Of a stretch of DNA of 45,461 nt, positions 35,007 to 43,744 are shown piece after piece (the first letter of the stretch is position 1; every line of letters begins with the position of its first letter). The translations under genes and the position numbers were made by a program. The stretch covers positions 1 through 45,461 of the forward strand of contig WHSR01000038.1 in assembly GCA_009379995.1 (NCBI GenBank), in the 5' to 3' direction. The DNA comes from Streptosporangiales bacterium (GTDB taxonomy: Bacteria > Actinomycetota > Actinomycetes > Streptosporangiales > WHSR01). The notes under the pieces are model-generated. The model was not told where the DNA came from and searched no databases. It worked only from the letters and a program-made list of their open reading frames with translations.

Positions 35007-36361
35007 CACCCGGCCTCCCCAGCTGCGATCTCCACCTCGTCGAGTGTGAAGTACAGGTAGCGGCCGTACCAGCCGTGCATCTCGGCCGCGGGGTCGTCGT
35101 CCAGGGTCACCGCGAGGTAGCAGCCGCCGTCGATGTCGAAGAAGACGGCCTGGACCGTGGCGGTGCGCCCCTCGACAAACATGTCCTGGGCGTCGGTACG
35201 CCGCGGCGAACCCGTCCCGCTGGGAACGGAGCCGCCCGGCCGCAGCCGTACCCGGGTCCCCTTCGCGGCCCGGCCGCCCGGCACCGGGGCGCTGTCGGTC
35301 TCGGGGGAGACGGAGCTGTCCTGACCGGGATCCCACCAGGGTGGGTTTGGGGAATGGGCACGTGGGTTTGGGGGTTGTTGGGCGGGCTCGTCCGCGGGCC
35401 GATCGGTTGCCTCGCCAGTGGCCTCGCGCAGGTAGCGTACGGCGCCGTGCAGCCGCTCCATTAACTCCGGGGGCATGTGGTCGGCCCGGTCGACGATGGC
35501 CGCTGACCGCTCGTCGGTCGCCCGGGCCTCGACCTTCTCCTCGTCGGTGAGGGCCATCGTCCGCAGCATCAGAAGCTCGTCGATCTCGGTCGCGTCGCAC
35601 AGATCGGCGGGACTTTCCGGGGCGATCTCCGGATAGTCGTAGAGGATGATCGGCGAGGACAGCATCACGTCCCGGCGACCCTCGCCCACGAGGACCGGCC
35701 AGGTGTGCTGGTTGTCGCAGGAGGAGACGGCGGCGCCGGCCCACTCGGGCGGATCGAGCAGGGAGACGAACGTCCCGCCGCGCACGGCGAGCAGGGTATG
35801 GGTCGCGACGAGCGAGCGACGCAACATCTCCTCGCGGGGGGCGGCGTCGCCGGCCGGTGGGCCGGCGGTCTGGTTTTCCACCCGCACCCGGACCTTCAGC
35901 ACGCCGTACGGGCCCTCGACGCGTTGGGTCAGGACCCGGACGAGCCCGTGCAGCGGCCAGCGGCGACGTAGGGTCGTACCCTCCATGTCCTCGCCGCCAT
36001 CGACGCGGACCGGAATGCGTTGCTCTCTCTGTTCGTCGGGAGTGAGTCGGGCCACGGCGTGCACCTCGCGCAGGACGCCTTCGTCCCACGAGACGTCTTC
36101 GGGTCCGGCCCCGCTTCGTGCCTGTACCTGGAGAAACCGCAACGTGACGGCCAGCATGGGGTGTTCGTCGGGCTCGACGAGGCACTCCGTCTGGGCGAAC
36201 CACGGCTCGGACGAACCGGCGTCCCGCGGGGCCAGCACCCCGAACTGCCACCGCACCTGGTTCTTCTGCGCCGAGGCGCGGTACGGGTAGAGAACGTAGC
36301 CCTCCAGCAGGACGGCGTCCGCCACCTTGCGGGCGACGTCGAAAACGGAGTCCTCGCTCAT
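35006..36361 (-). CDS. Hypothetical protein of the hydrogenase operon
   Basis: A 451-aa protein without a signal peptide or membrane helix. It starts MSEDSVFDVARKVADAVLLEGYVLYPYRASAQKNQ in the first 35 residues. A folded N-terminal part of about 300 residues is followed by a Pro-rich low-complexity linker (QQPPNPRAHSPNPPWW) and a small C-terminal beta domain (TVQAVFFDIDGGCYLAVTL). No family name can be given from the sequence, but its place between DUF6084-like and protease genes suggests a maturation or assembly role. ATG 36361 overlaps the preceding stop by ATGA. The linker DNA is a strong G-quadruplex motif. Confidence 0.7.
   Translation of the reverse strand: MSEDSVFDVARKVADAVLLEGYVLYPYRASAQKNQVRWQFGVLAPRDAGSSEPWFAQTECLVEPDEHPMLAVTLRFLQVQARSGAGPEDVSWDEGVLREVHAVARLTPDEQREQRIPVRVDGGEDMEGTTLRRRWPLHGLVRVLTQRVEGPYGVLKVRVRVENQTAGPPAGDAAPREEMLRRSLVATHTLLAVRGGTFVSLLDPPEWAGAAVSSCDNQHTWPVLVGEGRRDVMLSSPIILYDYPEIAPESPADLCDATEIDELLMLRTMALTDEEKVEARATDERSAAIVDRADHMPPELMERLHGAVRYLREATGEATDRPADEPAQQPPNPRAHSPNPPWWDPGQDSSVSPETDSAPVPGGRAAKGTRVRLRPGGSVPSGTGSPRRTDAQDMFVEGRTATVQAVFFDIDGGCYLAVTLDDDPAAEMHGWYGRYLYFTLDEVEIAAGEAG
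35339..35386 (+). other. G-quadruplex-forming tract
   Basis: Eight runs of three to five G lie at 35339-41, 43-45, 49-52, 56-58, 64-66, 70-74, 80-82 and 84-86, with loops of 1-5 nt. This exceeds the G3+N1-7 rule twice over. It is the template strand of the minus-strand operon, in the DNA encoding the Pro-rich linker. Confidence 0.75.
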
Positions 36362-37005
36362 TCGGGTTCGGCCTCCCCGGCCTGCTTGAGCAGCGCCACG
36401 AGCGTGTCGTCCCAGGTGGGAAGCGCGTTCCGGGACTTGAAGCGGCCGAGCGCGTCCACGGTGTCGCGGCTGAGCCGCAGCCAGGCGCTGTTCGGGAAGT
36501 AGGTGTCCATCAGTTCCCGCCATACCCGCACCGGCAGCCGGTAGGTGCACTCCTTGTGCCACGGCACCTGCTCGACGGCGAGGCCGCCATCCTCCCCCCT
36601 GGCGAAGACGGTGCCGGAGAACAGCATCAGCAGCGGGATCTCCCCGTCGTCGAGGGCGTGGAAGTATTGGGCCGAGGCGACTTCGAGGTCGTAGGTGCAG
36701 GGCACCGGCAGGTCGATCTCGGTGCTGCCGCGGAAGGCGGGCACCATGGTCGGCACGGTGACGAACTGGAACGGCTTGAGCGTGTCGCCCCAGCGGGAGT
36801 GCTCGCCGAACAGGTCGTACAGCCGCTCCTGCTGGGACGGCGAGTAGTGGCGACGCTGCGGCTGGATACGGATCTGGCAGCGCAGCGAGATCGCTTGGAC
36901 GCTCAACCCGGTGGTCTCCGCGATCCGCAGCCGGAAGTTCAGGGTGGGCGCGGCGGCGTAGCGTTCCGGCCGGACGTCCAGGCAATCGAAGACGAATTCA
37001 CCCAT
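36358..37005 (-). CDS. DUF6084-like hydrogenase-operon protein
   Basis: A 215-aa protein found, as far as I recall, next to group 1h hydrogenases in actinobacteria. Landmarks are MGEFVFDCLDVRPERYAAAP, CQIRIQPQRRHYSPSQQERLYDLFGEHSRWG (cited as two blocks: QPQRRHYSPSQQERLYDLFG and SRWGDTLKPFQFV) and PCTYDLEVASAQYFHALDDG. It looks like an all-beta domain with a hydrophobic core. No catalytic site is seen. ATG 37005 is chosen over the in-frame TTG 37011; it overlaps the preceding gene by 8 nt. A structural or assembly role is inferred. Confidence 0.7.
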   Translation of the reverse strand: MGEFVFDCLDVRPERYAAAPTLNFRLRIAETTGLSVQAISLRCQIRIQPQRRHYSPSQQERLYDLFGEHSRWGDTLKPFQFVTVPTMVPAFRGSTEIDLPVPCTYDLEVASAQYFHALDDGEIPLLMLFSGTVFARGEDGGLAVEQVPWHKECTYRLPVRVWRELMDTYFPNSAWLRLSRDTVDALGRFKSRNALPTWDDTLVALLKQAGEAEPE

Positions 37006-37702
37006 CGCCAACGACCTCGCTGCGCTCGCGCAGGCCGGCGAAGAAGTCGTCGATCTCCCGCCAGACCTCCTGGCCGCCCTGGAACCCCCGCCAGCCCGTT
37101 CGTACCCGGCCGACCAGGTCGTAGCAGGCGTCGATGGGCACGAGGTAACACTCGGTGACGTCCTCGCCGCCCGCTTCTCCGGCCTGTTGCACCTGCCGGC
37201 CGCCGAGCCGGCGCAGCAGCAGCGCCTCCACGTCCGGGGCCAGGTCGGCGACGGCCGGGTTGGCTTCCAGCACCTCCCGCCAGGTGTCCAGCGGCAGCAG
37301 CGACTCTGTGGCGCCGCCCGGGCTGGGGTAGAAGGCGACGAAGCGGCCCAGGTCCGAGTTGTGGAAGAAGAACGCCATGCCCACCGGGATCTGCAATTCG
37401 TCCCACTGCCCGTCGCTGATCGCGAGCCCCGGCAGGTAGCGGTACCGGTCCGGGATCGCCCGGTACTTGCCGCCGGCCGCGCCCTCGCTGGTGAACAGCA
37501 GGTAGCACCCGCGGCAGGTGCACATCAGGTTGCGGCTCGCCAGGTCGACGACGTGGGAGTGGCCCGCGTCGATCGGCTCGGTGCACATCTCGCAGCGCTC
37601 GCCCGGCGCCGCCGCGGGCCGCGGTTCCAGAAATCGCTGGAGCGCCTGGAGCGCGGGCCGTCCAGCCCCGCCGGAAAGCCGCGGTCCGCGCTCCAGGCTC
37701 AT
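36998..37702 (-). CDS. DUF5947-like hydrogenase-operon protein
   Basis: A 234-aa protein with a cysteine cluster near residue 40: CEMCTEPIDAGHSHVVDLAS followed by CTCRGCYLLF, which could bind zinc. The rest is a mixed alpha/beta domain ending in GREx-like FFAGLRERSEVVGDG. It matches in look the DUF5947 proteins that accompany group 1h hydrogenases. ATG 37702 overlaps the stop of the NifU/Rieske-like gene by ATGA. Biochemical role unknown. Confidence 0.72.
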   Translation of the reverse strand: MSLERGPRLSGGAGRPALQALQRFLEPRPAAAPGERCEMCTEPIDAGHSHVVDLASRNLMCTCRGCYLLFTSEGAAGGKYRAIPDRYRYLPGLAISDGQWDELQIPVGMAFFFHNSDLGRFVAFYPSPGGATESLLPLDTWREVLEANPAVADLAPDVEALLLRRLGGRQVQQAGEAGGEDVTECYLVPIDACYDLVGRVRTGWRGFQGGQEVWREIDDFFAGLRERSEVVGDG

Positions 37703-38619
37703 GAGACCACCTCCACGGGCAGGCAGACCTTGGTCTCGCCGCCCTCGACGACCAGCGGCAGCGGATCCAGGTGCACGTCGCGGTATTCGACGCCGCCTTC
37801 CATGCTGCGTCCGGCGAGCCGGACGTTGTACCGGCGGTCGCACGCCGGGCAGCCGACCAGTTCGCCGACCAGTTCGCCGCCCGCCATCGCCGAGCCGCAG
37901 GACGGGCAGGCGTCCCGATAGGCGTACAGGTTGTCGCCTGCCCGGCACACGACGATCCGGGCCCCGGCGATCTCGACCCCGCGCAGCTCACCCTGGCTCA
38001 GGTCGCGTACGTCGGGGAGCGGGGACCAGCTCCCCGCGCCGGCGTCACCCGCGGCGTCACCGGCGGCCGGCCGGTCCCGGTGCAGGGACTCCACCGGAAT
38101 CAGATGGGGTGCGCGTGGGCTGGGCTCGACAGCCCCCTCGACCTCGATCCCGGCCACCTCCGGTGCGGCCTCCTCGATGGCGCGTTCGATGGCGAGCTTG
38201 ATGGTGACCGTCGACGAGGGGCAGCCGTCGCAGCTCCCCTCGAGTCGCAGGTGCACCACGCCGTCTCCGTCGATGCCGAGGAAGTCGACCCCGCCGGCGT
38301 GCGAGCCGAGGTACGGACGAACCGTGTCGAGTGCCCTCTGCACCCGTTCGCTCGTGGTCAGCGGATGCAGGCCGTGCAGGATCAGCAGGCTCGCCACCAG
38401 CTCGTCGTCGGCCAGGCGCTCCGCAAGCTCGGGGGTGGCCTCCGGCGAGGACGCCACGATCTCGACCACCCGCTCGAGTCCCGCCCCGTACAGCTCCATG
38501 AGCAGCCGGACCAACTCCGCGGCCCGCTCGGCGGTACGTGGGTCGGCCTCGGCGCCGAGCTCGGCCAGCAGCTGCTCCACCCGGGCGCTGGTCTCCCGGA
38601 GGTCACGTGCCTCGGCCAT
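37699..38619 (-). CDS. NifU-like plus Rieske-like fusion, probable hydrogenase electron-transfer partner (HhyE/HucE type)
   Basis: A 306-aa fusion. The N-terminal 80 residues are helical, followed by a NifU C-terminal-like domain (PYLGSHAGGVDFLGID, then C130DGC133), and a Rieske-like domain from residue 205. In place of the usual CxH...CxxH ligands it carries C238-P-S-C241 and C257-P-A-C260, four cysteines. The Rieske-type frame (VVCRAGDNLYAYRDACPSCG, VGCPACDRRYNV) is otherwise kept. An iron-sulfur protein shuttling electrons between hydrogenase and the respiratory chain is the expected role. ATG 38619 has GAGG 9 nt upstream. Confidence 0.82.
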   Translation of the reverse strand: MAEARDLRETSARVEQLLAELGAEADPRTAERAAELVRLLMELYGAGLERVVEIVASSPEATPELAERLADDELVASLLILHGLHPLTTSERVQRALDTVRPYLGSHAGGVDFLGIDGDGVVHLRLEGSCDGCPSSTVTIKLAIERAIEEAAPEVAGIEVEGAVEPSPRAPHLIPVESLHRDRPAAGDAAGDAGAGSWSPLPDVRDLSQGELRGVEIAGARIVVCRAGDNLYAYRDACPSCGSAMAGGELVGELVGCPACDRRYNVRLAGRSMEGGVEYRDVHLDPLPLVVEGGETKVCLPVEVVS

Positions 38620-38639
38620 GGTCGTCGCCTCCCAAGGGG

Positions 38640-38683
38640 GTTGCCGGGGCCCGGGCCCGGGGTCACGCCCAGGCCCCGGCAAC
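38640..38683 (-). terminator. Intercistronic hairpin after the large-subunit gene
   Basis: GTTGCCGGGGCC (38640-38651) is inverted at 38672-38683 with a 20-nt GC-rich loop. It begins 15 nt after the large-subunit stop and precedes the NifU/Rieske start. It may end most transcripts after the structural genes or protect their 3' end. Confidence 0.55.
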
Positions 38684-38697
38684 TCTTCGGCCGGTAG

Positions 38698-40494
38698 CTA
38701 GAGGTCGCCGCCGAACGCGTGCGGCGAGTGGAGCTTCCTCAGCTCCTTGCCGCCGCCGAGGTACATGTGCACCCCACACGGCAGGCACGGGTCGAAGCTG
38801 CGTACGGCGCGCATGATGTCGATGCCCTTGAAGTTTTCCGGTGGGTTCTCCTCGAAGATCGGGGTGTTCTGCACGGAGTCCTCGTACGGCCCGGGGGTCC
38901 CGTACACGTCGCGGACGCTGGCGTTCCACGGGGTGGGCGGGTACGGGTGGTAGTTGGCGATCTTGCCGTTCTCGATCACCATGTGGTGCGACAGCACGCC
39001 GCGGACCGCCTCGGTGAAGCCGCAGCTGATGGCCTCCTTCGGCACCTTGAACGGCTCCCAGGTCTTGGTGCGGCCCGCACGCACCTCGGCGAGCGCCTGC
39101 TCGACGAAGTGCAGCGCCGCCGCCGCGGAGTAGGCCTGGAAGTAGGTCCGTGCCCGGTCGCGTTCGATCGCGTTGGACAGCGGTCGGCCGGTCCTGTCCT
39201 GTGGGATCTTCCATTCGAAGGCGACCTCGGGCCTGGTGGCCGTCTTCGGCAGGTTGATCAGCACGCTGTGCCCGGTGGCCTTGATATAGCCGATGTCGAC
39301 CAGGCCGGACAGCGCGGTCGACCACAGCCGGGCGATCGGTCCGCCGCCGGTGTCAAGGGCCAGGTGGTCCGCCCCGTCGAACCAGCGCGGGGACATCACC
39401 CAGCTGTACTGGCTGGCGAAGTCCCGCTTGGCCGGCTTGGGGATGGTGTGCTGGTTCCACGGGTGCCGTTTGTCGACCGGGTTGCCGAGCGGGTCCTGGG
39501 TGACGAACGTCCGCTCGTTCTCCCAGTCCTCGTAGTAGGAGCTGCCCAGCAGGATCCGGATGCCGAGGTTGATGTCGACCAGGTCGTTGGTGACCAGGGC
39601 GCCGTCGACGACGATCCCGGGGGTGACGAACATCTTGCGACCCCAGTCGCTCATGTGCTCGTACCCGAAGTCGCAGTGCTCCGGGTCGTTGAGGCTGCCC
39701 CAGCAGTTCAGCAGCACCCGCCGCCGGCCGACCTCCTCGTACCCGGGAAGGGCCTCGTAGAAGAAGTCGAACAGGTCGTCGTGCATGGGCACCACCCGCT
39801 TCATGAACTCGACGTAGCGCATGAGGCGGGTCAGGTAGTCGGTGAACAGCTGCACCGTTGCGGTGGTGCCCACCCCGCCCGGGTACAGGGTGGACGGGTG
39901 CACGTGCCTGCCTTCCATGAGGCAGAACATCTCGCGGGTCATCCGGCTCATCTGTAGGGCTTCGCGGTAGAACTCGCCCTCCAGCGGGTTGAGCGACCGC
40001 ATTATGTCGGCGATCGTCCGGTACCCGTGCTCGGCAGCGTGCGGGGCCTCGGTGCGTTCGGCCTGCTCCAGCACGCCGGGGTTGGTCTCCTTCACCATCT
40101 TTTCGCAGAAGTCCACCCCGACCAGGTTCTCCTGGAAGATGTTGTGGTCGAACATGTACTCGGCGGCTTCACCGAGGTTGATGATCCATTCGCCGAGGTG
40201 GGGAGGGGCCACGCCGTAGGCCATGTTCTGGTTGTAGACCGAGCAGGTGGCGTGGTTGTCCCCGCAGATCCCGCAGATCCGGCTGGTGATGAAATGCGCG
40301 TCCCGCGGGTCCTTGCCCTTCATGAAGATGGAATAGCCACGGAAAATCGATGAGGTGCTGAAGCACTCGGCGACCGTCTTGTTCTTGAAGTCGATCTTGG
40401 CGTAGATGCCCAGACTCCCGACGATGCGGGTGATGGGGTCCCACGCCATCTCGACGAGGCCGTCCCCGGCCTTCGCCTCGGTTCTCGTTGTCAT
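38698..40494 (-). CDS. hhyL: [NiFe] hydrogenase large subunit, group 1h type
   Basis: The catalytic subunit oxidising H2. The N-terminal nickel-ligand motif is RICGICGDNHA, the C-terminal one DPCLPCGVHMYLG; both cysteine pairs are intact. The C-terminus runs about 22 residues beyond the His (to HAFGGDL), which fits proteolytic maturation. Group 1h assignment rests on the CGVHMYLGGG tail, the lack of Tat export in the partner and the neighbouring gene set. 598 aa from ATG 40494, with GGAGG 9 nt upstream; the TTG upstream (40512) is less likely. Subgroup 1h/5 enzymes scavenge atmospheric H2. Confidence 0.95.
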   Translation of the reverse strand: MTTRTEAKAGDGLVEMAWDPITRIVGSLGIYAKIDFKNKTVAECFSTSSIFRGYSIFMKGKDPRDAHFITSRICGICGDNHATCSVYNQNMAYGVAPPHLGEWIINLGEAAEYMFDHNIFQENLVGVDFCEKMVKETNPGVLEQAERTEAPHAAEHGYRTIADIMRSLNPLEGEFYREALQMSRMTREMFCLMEGRHVHPSTLYPGGVGTTATVQLFTDYLTRLMRYVEFMKRVVPMHDDLFDFFYEALPGYEEVGRRRVLLNCWGSLNDPEHCDFGYEHMSDWGRKMFVTPGIVVDGALVTNDLVDINLGIRILLGSSYYEDWENERTFVTQDPLGNPVDKRHPWNQHTIPKPAKRDFASQYSWVMSPRWFDGADHLALDTGGGPIARLWSTALSGLVDIGYIKATGHSVLINLPKTATRPEVAFEWKIPQDRTGRPLSNAIERDRARTYFQAYSAAAALHFVEQALAEVRAGRTKTWEPFKVPKEAISCGFTEAVRGVLSHHMVIENGKIANYHPYPPTPWNASVRDVYGTPGPYEDSVQNTPIFEENPPENFKGIDIMRAVRSFDPCLPCGVHMYLGGGKELRKLHSPHAFGGDL

Positions 40495-40546
40495 GGCCTG
40501 TGCCTCCCTCAAGGCCTTGCTTTGCTCGCCGGATGGCGTACCGGCC

Positions 40547-41617
<1,071 letters not shown>

Positions 41618-41653
41618 GACATGCCACCTCCTCGACGTGGCGTCCGTCGCCGG

Positions 41654-42367
41654 TTACCTGCTGACGGCCGCCTCCTGGCTTGCGGTCGCGGCGAGAGCAC
41701 GCTGGGTCAGCTCCCACAGCGCGTGGTAGATGGTCGTCTGCGCCTCCTGGATGCGATGCACCGAAGCGGACGGGATGACGAACAGGTAGTCGAGGGCCTC
41801 GAGCTCGGCCATCTTGCCGCCGGAGTAGCCGGCCAGCCCTACGGTCAACATCCCGCGACGGCCCGCCTCCTCGAACGCGGCGATGACGTTTCCCGAGCCG
41901 CCGCTGGTGGACAGCCCGAACGCGACATCGCCGGGCTTGCCGAACGCCCCGATCTGCCGCGAGAACACGACCTCGAACCCCACGTCGTTGGACAGCGCGG
42001 TCACCACCGCGACATCGCTCGTCAACGACAGCGCCGGCAGCGGACGCCCGTACGGGGGATGAAGAAAGGTCGTCGCCACCTCCTGGGCGTCCGTGCTGGA
42101 CCCACCGTTTCCGAACGCGTACAGGCGACCCCCCGCGGAGAACCGGGCCGCCATCGCCGCCGCGCACTCGGCGAGCCTGCCCGCCTCCCGCTCCAGGACC
42201 GAACGGCGCAGCTCGACGATCTCCGCGGCCTTCTCAGCGGTGGATCGCCGGACCTCTTCCAGCACCGCCCCGACGTCGCGTTCCCCCTCCGCGTACAGGA
42301 AGGGATACAGGGCCTCGATGCCGGCCGTCGCCTGCGCCGCGGAGACCTCGTCTCGGTCAGCTCCCAT
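41654..42367 (-). CDS. SIS-domain protein 1, GmhA-like
   Basis: A 237-aa sugar-isomerase-fold protein with LYAFGNGGSSTDAQEVATTF and VAFGLSTSGGSGNVIAAFEEA, the phosphosugar-binding loop. It looks like phosphoheptose isomerase (GmhA/DiaA type), but an acidic/His catalytic set cannot be confirmed by eye. It overlaps the HypC-like gene by 11 nt and precedes the small subunit by 36 nt. In a hydrogenase operon a scaffold role is as likely as sugar metabolism. Confidence 0.8.
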   Translation of the reverse strand: MGADRDEVSAAQATAGIEALYPFLYAEGERDVGAVLEEVRRSTAEKAAEIVELRRSVLEREAGRLAECAAAMAARFSAGGRLYAFGNGGSSTDAQEVATTFLHPPYGRPLPALSLTSDVAVVTALSNDVGFEVVFSRQIGAFGKPGDVAFGLSTSGGSGNVIAAFEEAGRRGMLTVGLAGYSGGKMAELEALDYLFVIPSASVHRIQEAQTTIYHALWELTQRALAATASQEAAVSR

Positions 42368-42626
42368 CGGAGGTCTCCCTTCGGATGACCGTGAGCGCCT
42401 CCTTGGCGTGTACGAGGATCGTGTCGCCCACCTCGGCCTCGACCAGGGCGACGCTCACCTCCTCCTCGGACACGCCGGTGTCCACCAGGGCCAGGTCGTC
42501 GCCCAGCAGGCGGACGACCCGGACCGGAACCGCCTCGTCCGAACACGTGACGCATACGTCGCCGTAACACTCCGTCACCGTTTCGAGGTGCGGCGGAGCG
42601 GGCGAGCCCTGGGGCCGGTCGGTCAC
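42357..42626 (-). CDS. HypC/HupF-like protein without the N-terminal MC motif
   Basis: An 89-aa OB-fold protein with VPVRVVRLLGDDLALVDTG, VSVALVEAEVGDTILVHAKEA that follow the HypC pattern. It lacks the M-C-x-x-P N-terminus; cysteines are internal (C20-YGDV-C25-VT-C28). It is therefore not a standard carrier of the iron centre. GTG 42626 overlaps the stop of SIS gene 2 (GTGA). It sits between two SIS genes ahead of the structural subunits. Confidence 0.75.
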   Translation of the reverse strand: MTDRPQGSPAPPHLETVTECYGDVCVTCSDEAVPVRVVRLLGDDLALVDTGVSEEEVSVALVEAEVGDTILVHAKEALTVIRRETSDGS

Positions 42627-43243
42627 TTGATCACCTCGGGACCGAGGACGCCGGGATGTTCGAAGAACACATGCACCAGCTCCCACAGGATGTGGTAGGT
42701 GGTGACGTGGATCTCCTTCACCACCGACGGGTCGGTTGACCGCGCGACCAGGACGTGCGTCAGCTTGGGACTGGCCGCGATGGAGCCGCCGTCGCCGCCA
42801 GCCAGGGCGACCGTGAGGAGGCCGAGGTCCCGTGCCACCTCCAGCCCGCGCAGCACGTTCGCGCACCGTCCGTCCGGCGACAGCCCGAGGGCGATGTCGT
42901 CTGGATCCGCGAAGTAGCGCAGTTGGTGGGCGAAGACCTCCTCGAAGCCCTCCCGATTGGCCACACCGGTCACGGTGGCCGGGTCGTTGGTGAGCGCCAT
43001 CGCCGGCAGCGCCCGCTTGCCCACGATCACCGGATGTACGAACTCGACGGCTACATGGTTGGAGTCGGTACTCGAACCCCCATTGCCGAAAACGATCAGC
43101 TTGCCGCCCCGGTGAAAGCGGAGCGCCATGTCATAGCACGCCCGCGCCACTCGCTCCGCGTCCTCGGCAAGAGCCTGCCCAGGTGCCTCCCGCCGGGTAA
43201 GCGCTTCCTCCGTCGCCGCTCTTACCTCGGAAAACAGGCTCAT
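42623..43243 (-). CDS. SIS-domain protein 2, GmhA-like
   Basis: A 206-aa paralogue of SIS protein 1 and first gene of the hydrogenase operon. KLIVFGNGGSSTDSNHVAVEF is the SIS phosphate-binding loop; the second landmark is IALGLSPDGRCANVLRGLEVA. Both share the C-terminal (T)TTYHILWELVH segment (SIS1: TTIYHALWELTQ). The ATG is 43243. Two tandem SIS genes around a HypC-like gene suggest they form a complex, perhaps a heterodimer. Confidence 0.8.
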   Translation of the reverse strand: MSLFSEVRAATEEALTRREAPGQALAEDAERVARACYDMALRFHRGGKLIVFGNGGSSTDSNHVAVEFVHPVIVGKRALPAMALTNDPATVTGVANREGFEEVFAHQLRYFADPDDIALGLSPDGRCANVLRGLEVARDLGLLTVALAGGDGGSIAASPKLTHVLVARSTDPSVVKEIHVTTYHILWELVHVFFEHPGVLGPEVIK

Positions 43244-43306
43244 CGCAGCACACCCTCGTCGTGCTTGGCCCGGGACGATCGAGGTGTAGGTAGACCGTCC
43301 TGTCTC

Positions 43307-43334
43307 AACCTACGCTCCGGGAACGTAGGGTCAA
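43307..43334 (-). promoter_or_regulatory. Candidate hydrogenase promoter with inverted repeat
   Basis: On the minus strand TTGACC (43334-43329) and TAGGTT (43312-43307) are 16 bp apart, a good sigma-70-like pair. CCTACG/CGTAGG (43309-43314 and 43324-43329) forms an inverted repeat over the same bases, a possible operator. Transcription would start about 57 nt before the SIS2 ATG (43243). Confidence 0.55.
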
Positions 43335-43422
43335 TAGTTGTGGGCGAATCTCGCCCGAGAAAATCTCTAAGGAGAGCCGTTCTGCTAACCGATTACGAAT
43401 AATTTATTCAATTCAATCGCTA

Positions 43423-43441
43423 CTAAGTTAGGCTCGCCTAA
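43423..43441. promoter_or_regulatory. IdeR/DtxR-like iron box
   Basis: CTAAGTTAGGCTCGCCTAA matches 15 of 19 positions of the DtxR/IdeR consensus TTAGGTTAGGCTAACCTAA, with a symmetric TTAGGC/GCCTAA core. It lies about 90 nt upstream of the candidate hydrogenase -35. Iron-dependent control of an iron-rich enzyme operon is a reasonable inference. Confidence 0.55.
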
Positions 43442-43588
43442 GCTGATTTGGTGCCTTGATCTTTATCGCTGTGCGCTTTCGGCCGCCAGGGTGTACCCGA
43501 CGCGGCGGCCGGCCGCTTCTTTGACGAGCAGGGCCCGGCTCGGCCGTTCGAGTACGCACAGCTGAGCCCACCACCGCCCACCGTCGCC

Positions 43589-43681
43589 GAGGCGCTGAAG
43601 CACTCGGCGACCGTCTTGTCCTTGAAGTCGATCTTGGCGTCAAGGCCTTGCTTTGCTCGCCGGATGGCGTACCGGCCTCAC
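43589..43681. repeat. Internally deleted duplicate of the large-subunit 5' region
   Basis: 43589-43640 matches 40352-40403 (50 of 52) and 43641-43681 matches 40510-40550 (41 of 41), same orientation. The copy lacks the 106 bp between (40404-40509), which includes the large-subunit start codon. The original covers the hhyL 5' end and the hhyS-hhyL gap. Hence this is a deleted duplicate, not a functional gene. Confidence 0.9.
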
Positions 43682-43710
43682 CTCCCCCCTCTTTGACCAA
43701 AGAGGGGGAG
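43682..43710. terminator. Hairpin after the VOC gene
   Basis: CTCCCCCCTCTTT (43682-43694) pairs with AAAGAGGGGGAG (43699-43710) with a one-base bulge. It is 34 nt after the minus-strand stop of the VOC gene. Confidence 0.55.
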
Positions 43711-43744
43711 TAGGGCCATCCCTCCCGGCACTCGCGGGCCATGC

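Larger units (their letters stand above)
43244..43744. other. 500-bp intergenic region with promoter, iron box and a gene scar
   Basis: No intact gene is seen. From left to right it contains the candidate hydrogenase promoter (43307-43334), an AT-rich stretch (43370-43430), an IdeR-like box (43423-43441), an unexplained plus-strand frame (about 43466-43588, LSPPPPTVAEALK) that may be a gene remnant, the duplicated large-subunit fragment (43589-43681) and a hairpin (43682-43710). Confidence 0.6.
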
